The notes under the pieces were generated by a model, which saw only the letters and a program-made list of their open reading frames with translations, was not told the origin of the DNA and ran no database searches. From Manis javanica (taxonomy: Eukaryota; Chordata; Mammalia; Pholidota; Manidae), in the NCBI RefSeq assembly GCF_040802235.1, contig NC_133174.1, positions 107,265,647 through 107,329,646 of the forward strand: a stretch of DNA of 64,000 nt, in the 5' to 3' direction. Shown piece after piece: positions 17,335-28,151 of this stretch. The translations under genes were made by a program, and so were the position numbers. Each line of letters opens with the position of its first letter. The first letter of the stretch is position 1.

Positions 17335-17575
17335 GCAAGTGTTAGTGAGAAAGTGGAGCAATCAGGATTCTCATATATTCTGATGGTGGGAGTAAAAATT
17401 GGTAAATCCACTTAGGCAAACTGCCAGTATCAAATAAAGCTAACCATGTGCTTACCCTTCCACCCAGCAGCAACTCTAGCCCAGATATACAAACATATAT
17501 GCACCCCAAGACATGCACAAGAGGGATCACAGCAGTACTATTCAAATTGCAACAACAGCAATTTGCCTAATTTAG
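17335..17575 (+). repeat. Old L1 ORF2 3' fragment (second half)
   Basis: Continues the L1 of 16430-16830: 'tgagaaagtggagcaatcaggattctcatatat', 'cagcagcaactctagcccagatat', 'gcaccccaagacatgcacaagagggatcacagcagtactattc'. Confidence 0.65.
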
Positions 17576-17775
17576 GTATTTCATTATAAGTAGGCTCACA
17601 CATTTGTCTTTTTGTGTTTGACTTCTTTCACTTAGCGTAATGTCACGGTTCATCCCTGTTGGAGCATGTGTCAGAACTTCATTCCTTTTTATGGCTAAAT
17701 AATACTCAAGTGTATGAATACACCATATTTTCCTTTTGAATTCATCTGCTGATGGACACTTAAGTTGTGTAAGGA
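17576..17775 (-). repeat. L1 3' fragment, minus orientation
   Basis: Reverse complement of an L1 ORF2 tail: 'tttcacttagcgtaatgtcacggttcatccctgttg...atggctaaataatactcaagtgtatgaataca'. It is a separate, oppositely oriented old fragment. Confidence 0.65.
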
Positions 17776-17825
17776 AAACCTGTCTTCATCTCCTGTGTTT
17801 CCCTCCTGTGGGTCTCCTTTACTAC

Positions 17826-18130
17826 TGTCTTGCCAATGGATTTCAGCCCCGGGCAAGTTCACTATGGACTCAATGTGACCAAAGAAAATGACAGCAAACA
17901 TACCTTGGGGTGAAACGGTTTATTATGTGGCTTGTTCTCCCAGCGGTACATAGGTCAAACACTGATGTCTCTGCCTCTGAGCATAGCGCTGGGCCGAGTT
18001 CTCTATATAGCACAGTAACAGCTTATTGCCTAAAGGTGTGGAAGCGGTAGCCTAACAACAGGCCAGTTACCTCATCAGGTGGTTTAAGTTCAGTGAGGAT
18101 CCTGGCCATAGGAACCCCAACTTCCCCACA
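17826..18130 (-). mobile_element. Solo LTR of the same ERVL-like family
   Basis: Minus-strand copy of the 300-bp LTR (TGTGGGGAAGTTGG...GGCAAGACA). Flanks are actac on the left and cctac on the right, a 4-of-5 match fitting a decayed 5-bp target duplication. It is not paired with the LTR at 16111 because an L1/MLT1 block lies between them. Confidence 0.8.
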
Positions 18131-19336
18131 CCTACTCACTGAGCAGACTTCATGAGAGTTTCATATTGTATTTTCAAATCAGGACTGCCTGTAGGATAAC
18201 AGTAAATGGGTTTCTATTGAATACTGGAAAACATTACCACTGTGGTTTTCTTCCATTCTTTATTTAAAGTAAACAACTATTACATTGATAAACATTTGTG
18301 GACCAACTCATAAGTCTCCTACTCAAAACTCCTTCCCCTCTGCTCTCATTTATCAGAGGTCTCTGGGAGGAAGGGAGAGGAGAGACTGACAACACTTTTT
18401 TCAGTTACAGATACTCCCTTTGGAAGACCAGGTTCTTCAAAGCTCCACTTATTTTCCTAGGATCCCCATGTGGCTAAGGTTAACCAGGAAGAAGAGTGAG
18501 AGTCGATCTGCCCCTCCTTTCCAACTGACTATAGCAAGTTTTCCAACTGGTCTCTGAGGGAACTCTAGGGCCCAGAGGAGACAGAGGGCAGGGCTTAATC
18601 CTAGCTCCCCTCAACTAAGGCAGTAGTGTTTCACATAGTGAGATCTGGGGTACAGTTTTATTGAAGAAAGGCTTTCCTTTCTTTAAAATAAAAAGTTTGA
18701 AAACCATGGCAATTATCACCTATTTTTACATATTTGTTGAGCATCTTCTAGGTACAAGGCATTGTTCTAGGTACCAGAGATATATCAAAGCAGCACCTGG
18801 CTCCCAGATCCTCCCTTACATAGAGTAGTAGCCCATCTTTTCCCCACATGTTCTTAGCCCGGCTTCCCAGGCAGACTTAGAAGTTCCATGAAGGCAAGGA
18901 CTTTTTTTTATGTCTTTCATCTCCTTCTCAGAGGGCAGTATTTGAACAGATCTTACTGAATATGGCAGTGGACTTTCTGGCCTGGATAGCAGAGTGCAGA
19001 GGAACAAGAGGAAATCCCACTGGAATGTCATACCTTTGCTCTGGGTCATTCACAGAGGAGAGAGTGGGCATGCAGATAATTAAAGGTTGACAGCCCTATA
19101 CAATCCAGCTCACACACACATGCACACATGCTATGCACGGAGGCTCAGCGAAAGCATTCACTTGCTCTTGACTGGAGTCATTTTACAAACTTGCTCATTT
19201 TATAAACTTGACTTGCTCATTTTATAAACTGGGGGTGACCCATCAACCACGCAGTCCTTAAACGGAAAAAAAAGGTGCTATGGGCATTAATGACACTGAC
19301 ATGAAAAAGGCTGCTCCTTGCTATCTAGAGCAGTCA
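18131..19336. other. Intergenic stretch
   Basis: No gene recognised. It contains an L2-like piece at about 18725-18800 ('tttgttgagcatcttctaggtacaaggcattgttctaggtacc'), a MER-type fragment near 18610-18705, and a short CA-rich tract near 19114-19130. Confidence 0.5.
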
Positions 19337-19342
19337 AACCCC
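19337..19342. repeat. Target-site duplication, left copy (AACCCC)
   Basis: AACCCC immediately before the 5' LTR is repeated immediately after the 3' LTR at 26060-26065. Six bases is the usual target duplication length of betaretrovirus-like elements, which shows both ends of the insertion are intact. Confidence 0.88.
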
Positions 19343-19816
19343 TGTTGGGGATGGCCTTTGTCTTCTCACATGTCTGAAGGCAGAATGGGAAAGCACCTTC
19401 CCCCATGTCTGAACGCAGCACGGGAAAGCACCAGCTTGAGAACAACCGGTGCAGTTCTCGGAAGTTATCTGCCCACAAAAACATATCTTGTCCTCGAAGA
19501 CGAGCCAAGACTCCTCTCTCTGAAAATAGGGAGACCTTGAAGATGTGTGAAAACACCACCCCTGCCTCTGGCCTGCCCCCCCTGAGAAGGGAAAGATGAG
19601 TACAGCAGTTAGCTGAAGTCCAAGAAAGGCAGTATAAAAATAAAGGTGCTGCGCCACATCGGGGCTGCAGCCATTGTCTGTCTATGTGTGTTGTCTGTGT
19701 TTTTTGTTCTCTCATCAGGCGCCCAAACGTGGGGCGTCCTCTCAGAGAGAGTTGTACATACATTCAGCTCCACGCCTCCCCTTCAGACTGTTTGACATCG
19801 ACGGCAGGCACCGTCA
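19343..19816 (+). mobile_element. 5' LTR of the betaretrovirus-like provirus
   Basis: 474 bases, TGTTGGGG...ACCGTCA. U3 has two near-identical 28-base units ending in 'gggaaagcacc' (around 19370-19435) that could be an enhancer repeat. A TATAAAA lies at about 19631 and an overlapping AATAAA just after it. The 3' portion contains a PBS-like sequence at 19718-19735, noted separately. Confidence 0.88.
19718..19735 (+). other. Fossil PBS-like sequence inside the LTR (tRNA-Lys1,2 type)
   Basis: GGCGCCCAAACGTGGGGC follows a CA dinucleotide inside U5 and matches the tRNA-Lys1,2 primer site used by many betaretroviruses apart from one extra A and the first T. The 3' LTR has the same sequence at 25961-25978. 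It suggests the LTR once ended at 19717 and was later extended past its original PBS. Confidence 0.6.
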
Positions 19817-19818
19817 AG

Positions 19819-19836
19819 TGGTGCCCGAACAGGGAC
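19819..19836 (+). other. Primer binding site, tRNA-Lys3 type
   Basis: TGGTGCCCGAACAGGGAC starts two bases after the 5' LTR, the correct place for a PBS. It differs from the standard Lys3 site at one base, C to T in a CpG, as expected from methylation decay. Confidence 0.85.
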
Positions 19837-19888
19837 CTGAAGTACGGAGGAGAATGTGAGAGCCACTGCGAGATAATAGTGCGCACGA

Positions 19889-19900
19889 AGCAGGTAAGGG
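19889..19900 (+). other. Candidate major splice donor
   Basis: AGCAG/GTAAGG in the leader, about 57 bases after the PBS, matches the consensus and the expected place for the retroviral donor used for env mRNA. Confidence 0.5.
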
Positions 19901-19969
19901 GCGGTGAATCATTTAACCTCTGAGAGAATCATGAGGGCCATAAACAGCTGAGTCCTATTTGTACAGATA

Positions 19970-20098
19970 CTTAAGCATATGCTGCAGACGCGCAGCACAA
20001 AGGTAGGGCAACAACAACTAACAAAATTTTTAGAATTTATAGAACAAGTATGTCCTTAGTTCCCCGAAGAAGGTATCTCGTTTAAAAGATGCTGTTTT
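19970..20098 (+). pseudogene. Truncated gag (matrix N terminus)
   Basis: One frame reads LKHMLQ...LTKFLEFIEQVCP, a stop codon, then FPEEG, which fits the start of a betaretroviral matrix protein (helical, then a Trp-Phe-Pro segment here broken by TAG). An upstream stop removes a usable start. The frame ends where L1 sequence begins at about 20099. About 43 codons remain; it cannot make a functional Gag. Confidence 0.65.
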
Positions 20099-20966
20099 AG
20101 ACCTACCATTTGACCCAGGAATTCCACTCCTAGGAATTTACCCTAAGAACGCAGCAATCAAGTTTGAGAAAGACAGATGCACCCCTATGTTTATCGCAGC
20201 ACTATTTACAATAGCCAAGAATTGGAAGCAACCTAAATGTCCATCGGTAGATGAATGGATAAAGATGTGGTACATATACACAATGGAATACTACTCAGCC
20301 ATAAGAGGAAAAATCCTACCATTTGCAGCAACATGGATGGAGCTGGAGAGTATTATGCTCAGTGAAATAAGCCAAGCGGAGAAAGAGAAATACCAAATGA
20401 TTTCACTCATCTGAGGAGTATAAGAACAAAGGAGAAACTGAAGGAACAAAACAGCAGCGGAATTACAGAACCCAAAAATGGACTAACAGGTACCAAAGGG
20501 AAAGGAACTGGGGAGGATGGGTGGGCAGGGGGGCATAAGGGGGGAAGAAGAAGGGGGGTATTAAGATTAGCATGCATGGGGGGGAGGGAGAAAGGGGAGG
20601 GAGGGCTGTACAACACAGAGAGGACAAGTAGTGATTCTACATTTTGCTATGCTGATGGACAGTGACTGTAATGTGGTTTTTAGGGGGGACCTGATATAGG
20701 GGAGAGCATAGTAAACATAGTATTCTTCATGTAAGTGTAGATTAAAGATTAAAAGAAAAAAAAAGAAAGAAAGAAAAGGGGGATTACTCCTTGATAGGAT
20801 AAAACAATTGGTAAATCAAAGATTAACGCATGCTTTAAATATCCTTAATGTTGATCACTTAAAGGGTATCAGATGATCAGCTATGGAGGTACTCTTTTCT
20901 GATAATATTCCTTTCTCTTAATAAAAAGAAAAAGAAAAAGAAAAAAAGAAAAAAAAAAGAAAAAAA
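20099..20966 (+). mobile_element. L1 ORF2 C terminus and 3'UTR embedded in the provirus
   Basis: From 'agacctaccatttgacccagg' the sequence matches the end of L1 ORF2 as in 54160-54482 and stays open to a TGA near 20414. The G-rich L1 3'UTR, an A/G-rich tract (about 20750-20780), a 150-base spacer and a second A/G-rich tract (about 20924-20966) follow in the same order as in the full-length L1s. No poly(A) and no target duplication of its own is seen, so this is not a simple nested insertion. Confidence 0.85.
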
Positions 20967-22077
20967 GCAGTTCCTGTGTGCTGACCTCCAATGAGTTCTA
21001 CACAGTGGTATAGAGGGCATGTTAAAGTGTGGGCAAAGGGTCTGTTTGTTTCTATGCAGAAGATCAAGGCCTAGCTTGGCTACCCAGAAAATGAACTAAG
21101 ATACGATATGAGGAGGAGCTTCCGGCATCAGCACTCTCTGGAGGACTCGTGCCGGGGGATGAGCATCAAAAAGCCTCCACAGGGATCCAGGCGATGCTGC
21201 GGTTGTGGTTGCGTCCACCCCACCATTTCCTGGACTTGCCATTGGAATGAGGAGGGAGATGTCTAGGCTGGCATGTGCATACAGTGAGACAACGAATCTG
21301 ACCGGATCTGTACTGTTGGAATTCAACCAGGAGTTGGGAGGGGTGCAAGTTGTAGCACTCCAAAATCTTACGACTATAGACTGTCTGCGGTTAAAAGAAC
21401 ATATGGGATGTGAACAGATCCCAGAAATGGGTTGCTTTAATTTGTCTGATTTCTCTCAGACTGTTCAAGTACAGTTGGACAATATCCATCATATCATAGA
21501 CTAATTTTCACAAATGCCTAGGGTGCCTAAATGGTTTCTTGGCTTCACTGGAGATGGCTGGTAATTATAGATTTGCTTTGTTTATGTCACCGTATTCCTA
21601 TTATGTTAATATGTGTGCACAAGTTAGTTAGTAGTTTAAAACCTATACATACTTAAAGTACTCTACAGGAAGATATGTCAAAGAAATAATCAATCCTCCC
21701 ATGTTTTCTTCCATATGCTACCTCTATAGCTTTTCTTCTTCCTTCCTAATTACAACCCTTAAGTAGAATTCGTGCCTCATATCGAATTTACCGAGTATCA
21801 TAATTCCTCCAGGTGGTAAAGATACCTCGAGACAAGTGCTGCGCATGGAAGCCACAGGGCATATATCTACAAAGAAGTAAAAAGCTAACCTTTTCAAACA
21901 ATATGGCTTCTCTCTCACTTACCAACTTTACATTTCCCTGTATGGCCCCAGAAGATGACTGGTTAGCCAGAGACGGGTAAGATTCCTCAAGGGAGGAACA
22001 ACCTAAGACAGGCACAGTTGCAGGGGGGCCATCAGGTGAGAAATTGGGGAACAACAGTGGTGAAGCTTAGAACCTCA
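20967..22077 (+). mobile_element. Env/one-loop-CTE module, copy A (inside provirus)
   Basis: About 1.1 kb nearly identical to 55032-56132 (plus) and the reverse complement of about 39145-40281. It encodes part of a retroviral transmembrane (TM) protein at 21205-21504: a helical N-terminal region, LQNLTTIDC, then a CX6GC motif in FNLSD context, with a stop soon after. Next come a membrane-span-like region, about 300 noncoding bases and a one-loop CTE. After 'cctcaccccc' similarity to the L1 copies stops, at about 22077. Confidence 0.85.
21965..22015 (+). promoter_or_regulatory. One-loop CTE-like RNA element, copy A
   Basis: GACGGGTAAG (21972-21981), stem TTCCTC / GAGGAA (21983-21988 with 21993-21998, AAGG loop), then AACCTAAGACAGG (22000-22012). 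The two outer strings are the internal-loop strands of a type D retroviral CTE; here they are closed by one short local hairpin. Confidence 0.7.
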
Positions 22078-22088
22078 CCCCCTTGTCT

Positions 22089-22256
22089 GCAGACCCAAAG
22101 AAGCGAAACAAGCTTGTAACCCAAATCAAGGCTCTAGCAGTGAGAAGTCACACAGTCCCTACACTTATCAGACAGGCAAGGGGCTCTCAAGAAATGACTA
22201 AAGCTCAAGCAGAAAAAACTAGGAAAACTGAGAGTAATTCAATCCCTAAACTCTAA
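22089..22256 (+). pseudogene. Basic ORF remnant of unknown origin
   Basis: A 55-codon open stretch without ATG, reading ADPKKRNKLVTQIKALAVRS and further basic residues before TAA. It directly follows an acceptor-like 'ccccttgtctgcag'. The PKKRNK cluster resembles a nuclear localisation signal. A leader exon of env or an accessory protein is possible, but I cannot assign it. Confidence 0.3.
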
Positions 22257-24480
22257 AAAAGAAGTGTCTTGTCTTCTGCACACAAACCTGGCCTCAGTAC
22301 AAACTCTCTGATTAAAGAGGCTTGGCCCCTGAGATATGCAATATAATGTTATTCAGCTAAATGTATTTGCCACAAAGAAAATAGTCAAAAGTCTACAATA
22401 TAGAACTAGTTTTCTAAATTCTTTCAGTGAAAATCTATTCTACTTACTAGGTTCATCATTATCTTTGAAAATTGAGAAGTTTTAAACTAGAGTCCCTGAG
22501 ATAGAAGAAATTTATATTTTACTATACAGCCTGGCTTTAAATAACTCATGCTAAAATTGTACTTGCATTTTATTTCCAGCCCCCTGGACTGGGGCTGTAT
22601 AAGACTTGACCCAGTAATGTAAACTGCTTGCCCTTAGACCGTATTCTTGAAAACTGAAGTACTTTTAATCAAATAAACTAAGAAGAAAGAAGACAATTAA
22701 ATATTAGTAATTCAAATCTTTGTCAGTTTGTGTGTTTTTATATGAAAAGTATTGCTAACTGTAGTCATTATGTCTCAGTCTGTATGTTTGTGTGTCTAAG
22801 TGTGTAAATAAAAAATATTTTCTACCTCCAGAGGGTATTAATAAAAATTGATTTAAAAACAAGCGCTTGTGAAAATTGGGCATTCTAAAACTTCCAGAAA
22901 ATCTAATAAAAAATATTATGCATTAATGCTAATTTAAGCTTAACTGATATGGACATGTCCTTATAGTTATCAGCTGCCAAAGTTTTCTTAGTCATTTAAG
23001 TTGATGTTACCTATTAAATATTTCGAGAAAATGCTTAAAGAAAAGCTTGACTTTGATGTGTAGTGAAAGTTTTGTAACTAATTTAGCATAGTTGCTAAAA
23101 ATAAGTAAACAAGTGTAGCAAATAAACTTTTAAATAATAATACTGTATTAATGTATAACAGTGTATATTTCTGCAAACAGCCTGAGAATTTTTGTGGTGA
23201 CCAAAATTCTTAAAGTTTGCTAAGTTATAGAGACATATTTTGTGCTTAATGAGAAATTGTGCTGTAAGGCAGTTGCCAAAAATGATAAAATGTTCATAAA
23301 TGTATCAATCTGAAGAATGCTAGTGTAACAGTTTACAGTGGCCTAGTTTTCAGTGTTCTCTGAAAGTTAAAGTATCAAATGGTTTTAAGTTCTAATGAAA
23401 ACTACTTAATATAATAAAGAAAACATCTCTGTATGCTAATGAATATGTTTTAATAAGAGGAGGTATAAAGAATAAAAATGTATTGTGTTGTAAGTAAAAG
23501 ATAACTATTCAAAAGTACAGCTGTCTGTTCAAAGAAAACACTGAAGAAGAAAGTTGTAAAAAGTTTATAAAAGAATGATATAATCATGCTATGTGAAATT
23601 AAAGCAAGTGAGTCTTGATATCAAGTACAGAGCAAAATTAGAATTTTGTTTTCAGTTAAAAAGACAGTTTTCTTTAACAGTTAGTCTGCTCTTAATATTG
23701 AAAGATTGCAAAGGGTTCTCTAATTGTTTTATCAAAAGTTTCTTATGCTTAAAGTCTCAATGAATTGTTTGAGTATTTAAGAAAATGAGATCTTATTATT
23801 AAAAAGACTAAGCTAAGTGTTGTTAACTATGTAACCTTCTGCATTTGCTTTTAAACTTTATCATTCTAGTTAAATAATAAGTGTTATTTAATAACTATAA
23901 TTCTATTTAAGCAAGTGCCTTAAAAACTTTTGACAACTTCCCAAGACCAAATTTAAAAAAAGTATTTTTACTTCTCAAATAACTCTGATAACTCTGATGT
24001 TTTCCAGAGGGCCCCTGGAACATATCAGAAGAATTTCTTCTCCTCATCAAAGAAAATATTTGACTAATTTAGCTTATTTAGCTGATATATATTTACCTAG
24101 AAAGCACTGTCAAAGAGAATAATGCTAAACTTTATTACTGAATGTTTTATGTTACAGAAATATCACTCTTCCCCCTAAGATGCTTACTCCTGATGCCCAA
24201 TTAAATTTACCTGTTAGTACTAACAGGTAATTACTGTGTATGTATTAATTGTACTCATGTACCCTCTTATTATAATTCTGCAATCAATGTAAAATGGTCT
24301 TCTAGATACAGACTTCCAAATAGTTGAGTATTTTTGTTTGATAATGAAACATATTAAGCCCTTTCTTCACACTATCAAAGTGTTTGTAGAGTGAGACGCA
24401 TTCTTCCTGCTCTAATAGACCATCTAGATATAAGTGTAAGAAGCTTCTCCGAGCTCTGCCATCTGATGGTCATGAAAACT
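22257..24480 (+). other. AT-rich, ORF-poor block inside the provirus
   Basis: About 2.2 kb of strongly AT-rich sequence with no recognisable protein, repeat or L1 match. It contains 'cagccccctggactggggctg' near 22578 and many short T/A runs. It occupies the place of pol and most of env and may be captured host DNA or decayed viral sequence. Confidence 0.5.
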
Positions 24481-24489
24481 TGAAACTCT

Positions 24490-24990
24490 GAGATCCTGCC
24501 GCTGTTGCAGCTGCAGCTGCATTCCTCCTGCCAGTTCCTGAACTTGTCGTAGGAATGCAGAAAGAGATATCCAAGCTGACCTGTACATATAGCAAAACAA
24601 CAAATTTGACTGCTTCTGTATTATCTGAACTCAACCAAGAACTGAGAGAAGTGCGAGCTGCAGTGCTTCAGAATCGCTCTGCTGTAGATTGTCTGCTGTT
24701 AAAAGAACATGTAAGATGTGAACAATTTCCAAGAATGTGCTGTTTCAATTTGTCTGATTTTTCTCAAACTACCCAAAATCAATTAGATGATATCCATCAT
24801 ATTGTCAATAAGTTTCTACAAATGCCTAAGCTATCAAACTAGTTTTCTTAATTTCATTAGATATAACTAGTAATTATAAGTCTGCCTTTGTTATGTATCT
24901 ATATTCCTATTGTTTATGTGTGTATGCAATTTAATTAGTGGTTTGTTAAAACCTATATATATATATTCAAGTTATGTCTGTCTTTCGACA
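24490..24990 (+). pseudogene. Env TM fragment of the provirus (copy D)
   Basis: A 95-codon frame (24555-24842) with the TM layout: an Ala-rich hydrophobic lead-in, heptad-like LNQELREVRAAVLQNR, then CEQFPRMCC, an intact CX6CC motif of gammaretrovirus-type TM proteins, followed by FNLSD. It then runs into a stop, and the membrane-span region has several stops. It is a diverged relative of copies A-C, in which the second Cys of the CX6CC motif is Gly. Surface subunit and signal peptide are absent. Confidence 0.8.
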
Positions 24991-25017
24991 TGTTCGATCT
25001 CAGCCATGTGATGCATA

Positions 25018-25223
25018 TTTCACACAAAACTGAGATACCATATAATCCACAAAGCCAAGACATTGTAGAACGTGCCCATGGCACCGTTAAAGCTCAATTG
25101 GAAAAAACAAAAACGGGAGAGTTATGTCCCCGGTCACCACAGAACCATTTAAATCATATCTTATTTGTAGCCAAAACTGCATCTGATATATTAAATCAGA
25201 TAAAAGACATGACCACTGAATAG
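25018..25223 (+). pseudogene. Integrase core fragment, displaced
   Basis: Reads PYNPQSQDIVERAHGTVKAQ and on through LNHILFVAKTASD, then a stop. The P-x-N-P-Q...E segment is the catalytic-Glu region of a retroviral integrase, betaretrovirus-like. It lies after env, so it has been moved; the other two catalytic Asp residues are missing. Confidence 0.75.
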
Positions 25224-25404
25224 TCTCTGGCACGCTGTCACACCTCTCTTAACCCTAAGCATTTTATGTCTTCTATTGCTGTTACTAGGGCCTGTGTCCT
25301 TCTCAGCATGTGGAAATTCATCCAACAAGCCTTAAGAGACCTGCATTATTTGAAATTGCAGACAGCAGCCCCACTTGTAAATCATAAGATCTAAAGTCAA
25401 GTAT

Positions 25405-25535
25405 GGTAGCCAATGACGGGTAAGATATGGTTGAATTGTAAATACCAACCTAAGACAGGGAGTGGTCGACAGACTATAGCCCCATGACGGGTAAGGATTT
25501 ACTTCAACCATACAACCTAAGACAAGCACATATCT
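25405..25535 (+). promoter_or_regulatory. Two-loop constitutive transport element (CTE)
   Basis: Two direct repeats about 70 bases apart: GACGGGTAAG at 25415-25424 and 25486-25495, and AACCTAAGACAGG at 25447-25459 with AACCTAAGACAAG at 25514-25526. The intervening sequences are complementary over long range: TATGGTTGAATTGTAAAT (25426-25443) pairs with ATTTACTTCAACCATA (25497-25512) apart from a TT bulge. This is the fold of the type D retroviral CTE, whose two internal loops bind NXF1 (TAP) to export unspliced RNA. Its position just before the PPT and 3' LTR is also as in type D viruses. Confidence 0.85.
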
Positions 25536-25569
25536 TGACCCAGTCTGAGTTAGGCTGGTTGTTTTTATT

Positions 25570-25587
25570 AAAGAAAAAAGGGGAAGA
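25570..25587 (+). other. Polypurine tract
   Basis: An 18-base all-purine run (AAAGAAAAAAGGGGAAGA) directly before the 3' LTR, the plus-strand primer site. Confidence 0.9.
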
Positions 25588-26059
25588 TGTTGGGGACGGC
25601 CTTTGTCTTCTCACATGTCTGTAGGCAGAATGAGAAAGCACCTTCCCCCATGTCTGAACGCAGCACGGGAAAGCACCAGCTTGAGAACAACTGGTGCCGT
25701 CCTTGGAAGTTATCTGCCCACAAAAACATATCTTGTCCTCGAAGACGAGCCAAGACTCCTCTCTCTGAAAATAGGGAGACCTTGAGGATGTGTGAAAACA
25801 CCACCCCTGCCTCTGGCCTGCCCCCCCTGAGAAGGGAAAGATGAGTACAGCAGTTAGCTGAAGTCCGAGAAAGGCAGAATAAAAATAAAGGTGCTGCGCC
25901 ACATCGGGGCTGCAGCCATTGTCTGTCTATCTGTGTTGTCTGTTTTTTGTTCTCTCATCAGGCGCACAAACGTGGGGCGTCCTCTCAGAGAGAGTTGTAC
26001 ATACATTCAGCTCCACGCCTCCCCTTCAGACTGTTTGACTTCGACGGCAGGCACCGTCA
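25588..26059 (+). mobile_element. 3' LTR of the betaretrovirus-like provirus
   Basis: 472 bases, TGTTGGGG...ACCGTCA, about 97% identical to the 5' LTR. Here TATAAAA reads GAATAAAA. The internal fossil PBS (25961-25978) has one further change. Confidence 0.9.
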
Positions 26060-26065
26060 AACCCC
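26060..26065. repeat. Target-site duplication, right copy (AACCCC)
   Basis: Matches 19337-19342. Confidence 0.88.
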
Positions 26066-26815
26066 AGAGATAAAAGAAACTTTGCAGATCAGCCCTGGTT
26101 TTACAAGTGAGGGAAATGAGGGCTACAGAAAACAAGTGACTTGCTACTGCAGGTCACAATGGGAGTTTCTGATACAGCCAGGATTGGGTTGTCTAGGGCT
26201 CCTGCCTCTTTGTTTAAAGTTCTTTCCATGTGAGCAGAAAGCTTCCAAAGGACACAGAAAATTTCTCCAAATAAGTAGGAAATCACTTCAGATTTCCTAA
26301 TTACAAGATTTGCAATTCAACAAGTATTTACTGAAATATATTATATGCTAATGGAGCTGGCATTTCTGGGGCAATAATAGAAGGTTATACAGTTCTTATC
26401 CTCCAGTAGCTGAGAAAACAAGAGACAGATTCGAAACAGTTAAGTAAAAATAACAGCCAGTAGTATGTGAGAAGTGCCAAAATTAGGGGAACAGCAAGTC
26501 CAAGGAAGAGCTCCAAGGAAACAGACTGCTTCCCATCCCATAGAGAAGGTGCCTTTAAGCTATGCCGGGAGGATTTAAATAGAGAGGTTAAAGACTGCCC
26601 CACTCAACTCGAGGGGTTCCCTTCACATTGGTGGCCATGTGGCCAGGAGAAAGGAGAAATCCAAGTAAACCAGGATAGTCAAGGCCCAGGAATTTCTATT
26701 TTTAAAAGTTACCCATGTGGGCGCAAAGCCAGAGACGAGGAAGGAGACTACGGCGTCAAGGGGTGCGCAGGAAGGATGGTGCCTGGGGATGCAGGGCATC
26801 TGTGTGGGAGCCCTC
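26066..26815. other. Intergenic stretch
   Basis: No gene recognised. A MIR-like start adjoins the provirus ('cagagataaaagaaactttgcag...gtgacttgct') and an L2-like piece lies at about 26310-26400 ('caacaagtatttactgaaatata'). Confidence 0.45.
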
Positions 26816-27920
<1,105 letters not shown>

Positions 27921-28151
27921 GGAGAAGGTAAAGAGCATTTATTTAATAATTATACCTATCTTAATCTTTCTGAGTTGGAAATAGTTTTGAGTTCAAGAAG
28001 CAGGAAAAGCTGAAAAACCTAAGTTTAAATCTGTCCTTTTATTCTTTTGTATGAATAAAAACCTAAGTTAAATCAGTCCTTTTATTCTTCTGTGTGAATA
28101 AAACTTCTCATGCTTTACTTTTGAACCTAAGATTGTTTTTCCACTTATTTA

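Larger units (their letters stand above)
19343..26059 (+). mobile_element. Complete non-autonomous betaretrovirus-like provirus (6.7 kb)
   Basis: Full insertion bounded by AACCCC repeats. In order: 5' LTR, Lys-type PBS, leader with splice donor, gag stub, L1 3' end with env/one-loop CTE module (20099-22077), an ORF-poor AT-rich block, env TM fragment, integrase fragment, two-loop CTE, polypurine tract, 3' LTR. There is no intact gag, pro, pol or env, so it must have been mobilised in trans, as with rodent ETn elements. The LTRs differ at roughly 13 substitutions plus a 2-base gap over about 472 bases by my manual alignment (near 2.8%), a fairly recent insertion. Env before integrase is not a retroviral gene order, so the interior is rearranged. 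Confidence 0.88.

Noticed and set aside
16111-18130. Two minus-strand LTRs as ends of one provirus
   Set aside because: The interval holds old L1 and MLT1 sequence, not viral sequence, so they are independent solo LTRs.
20099-22077. L1 block in the provirus as a simple nested L1 insertion
   Set aside because: No poly(A), no L1 tail (56133-56693 equivalent) and no target duplication are present at its right end.
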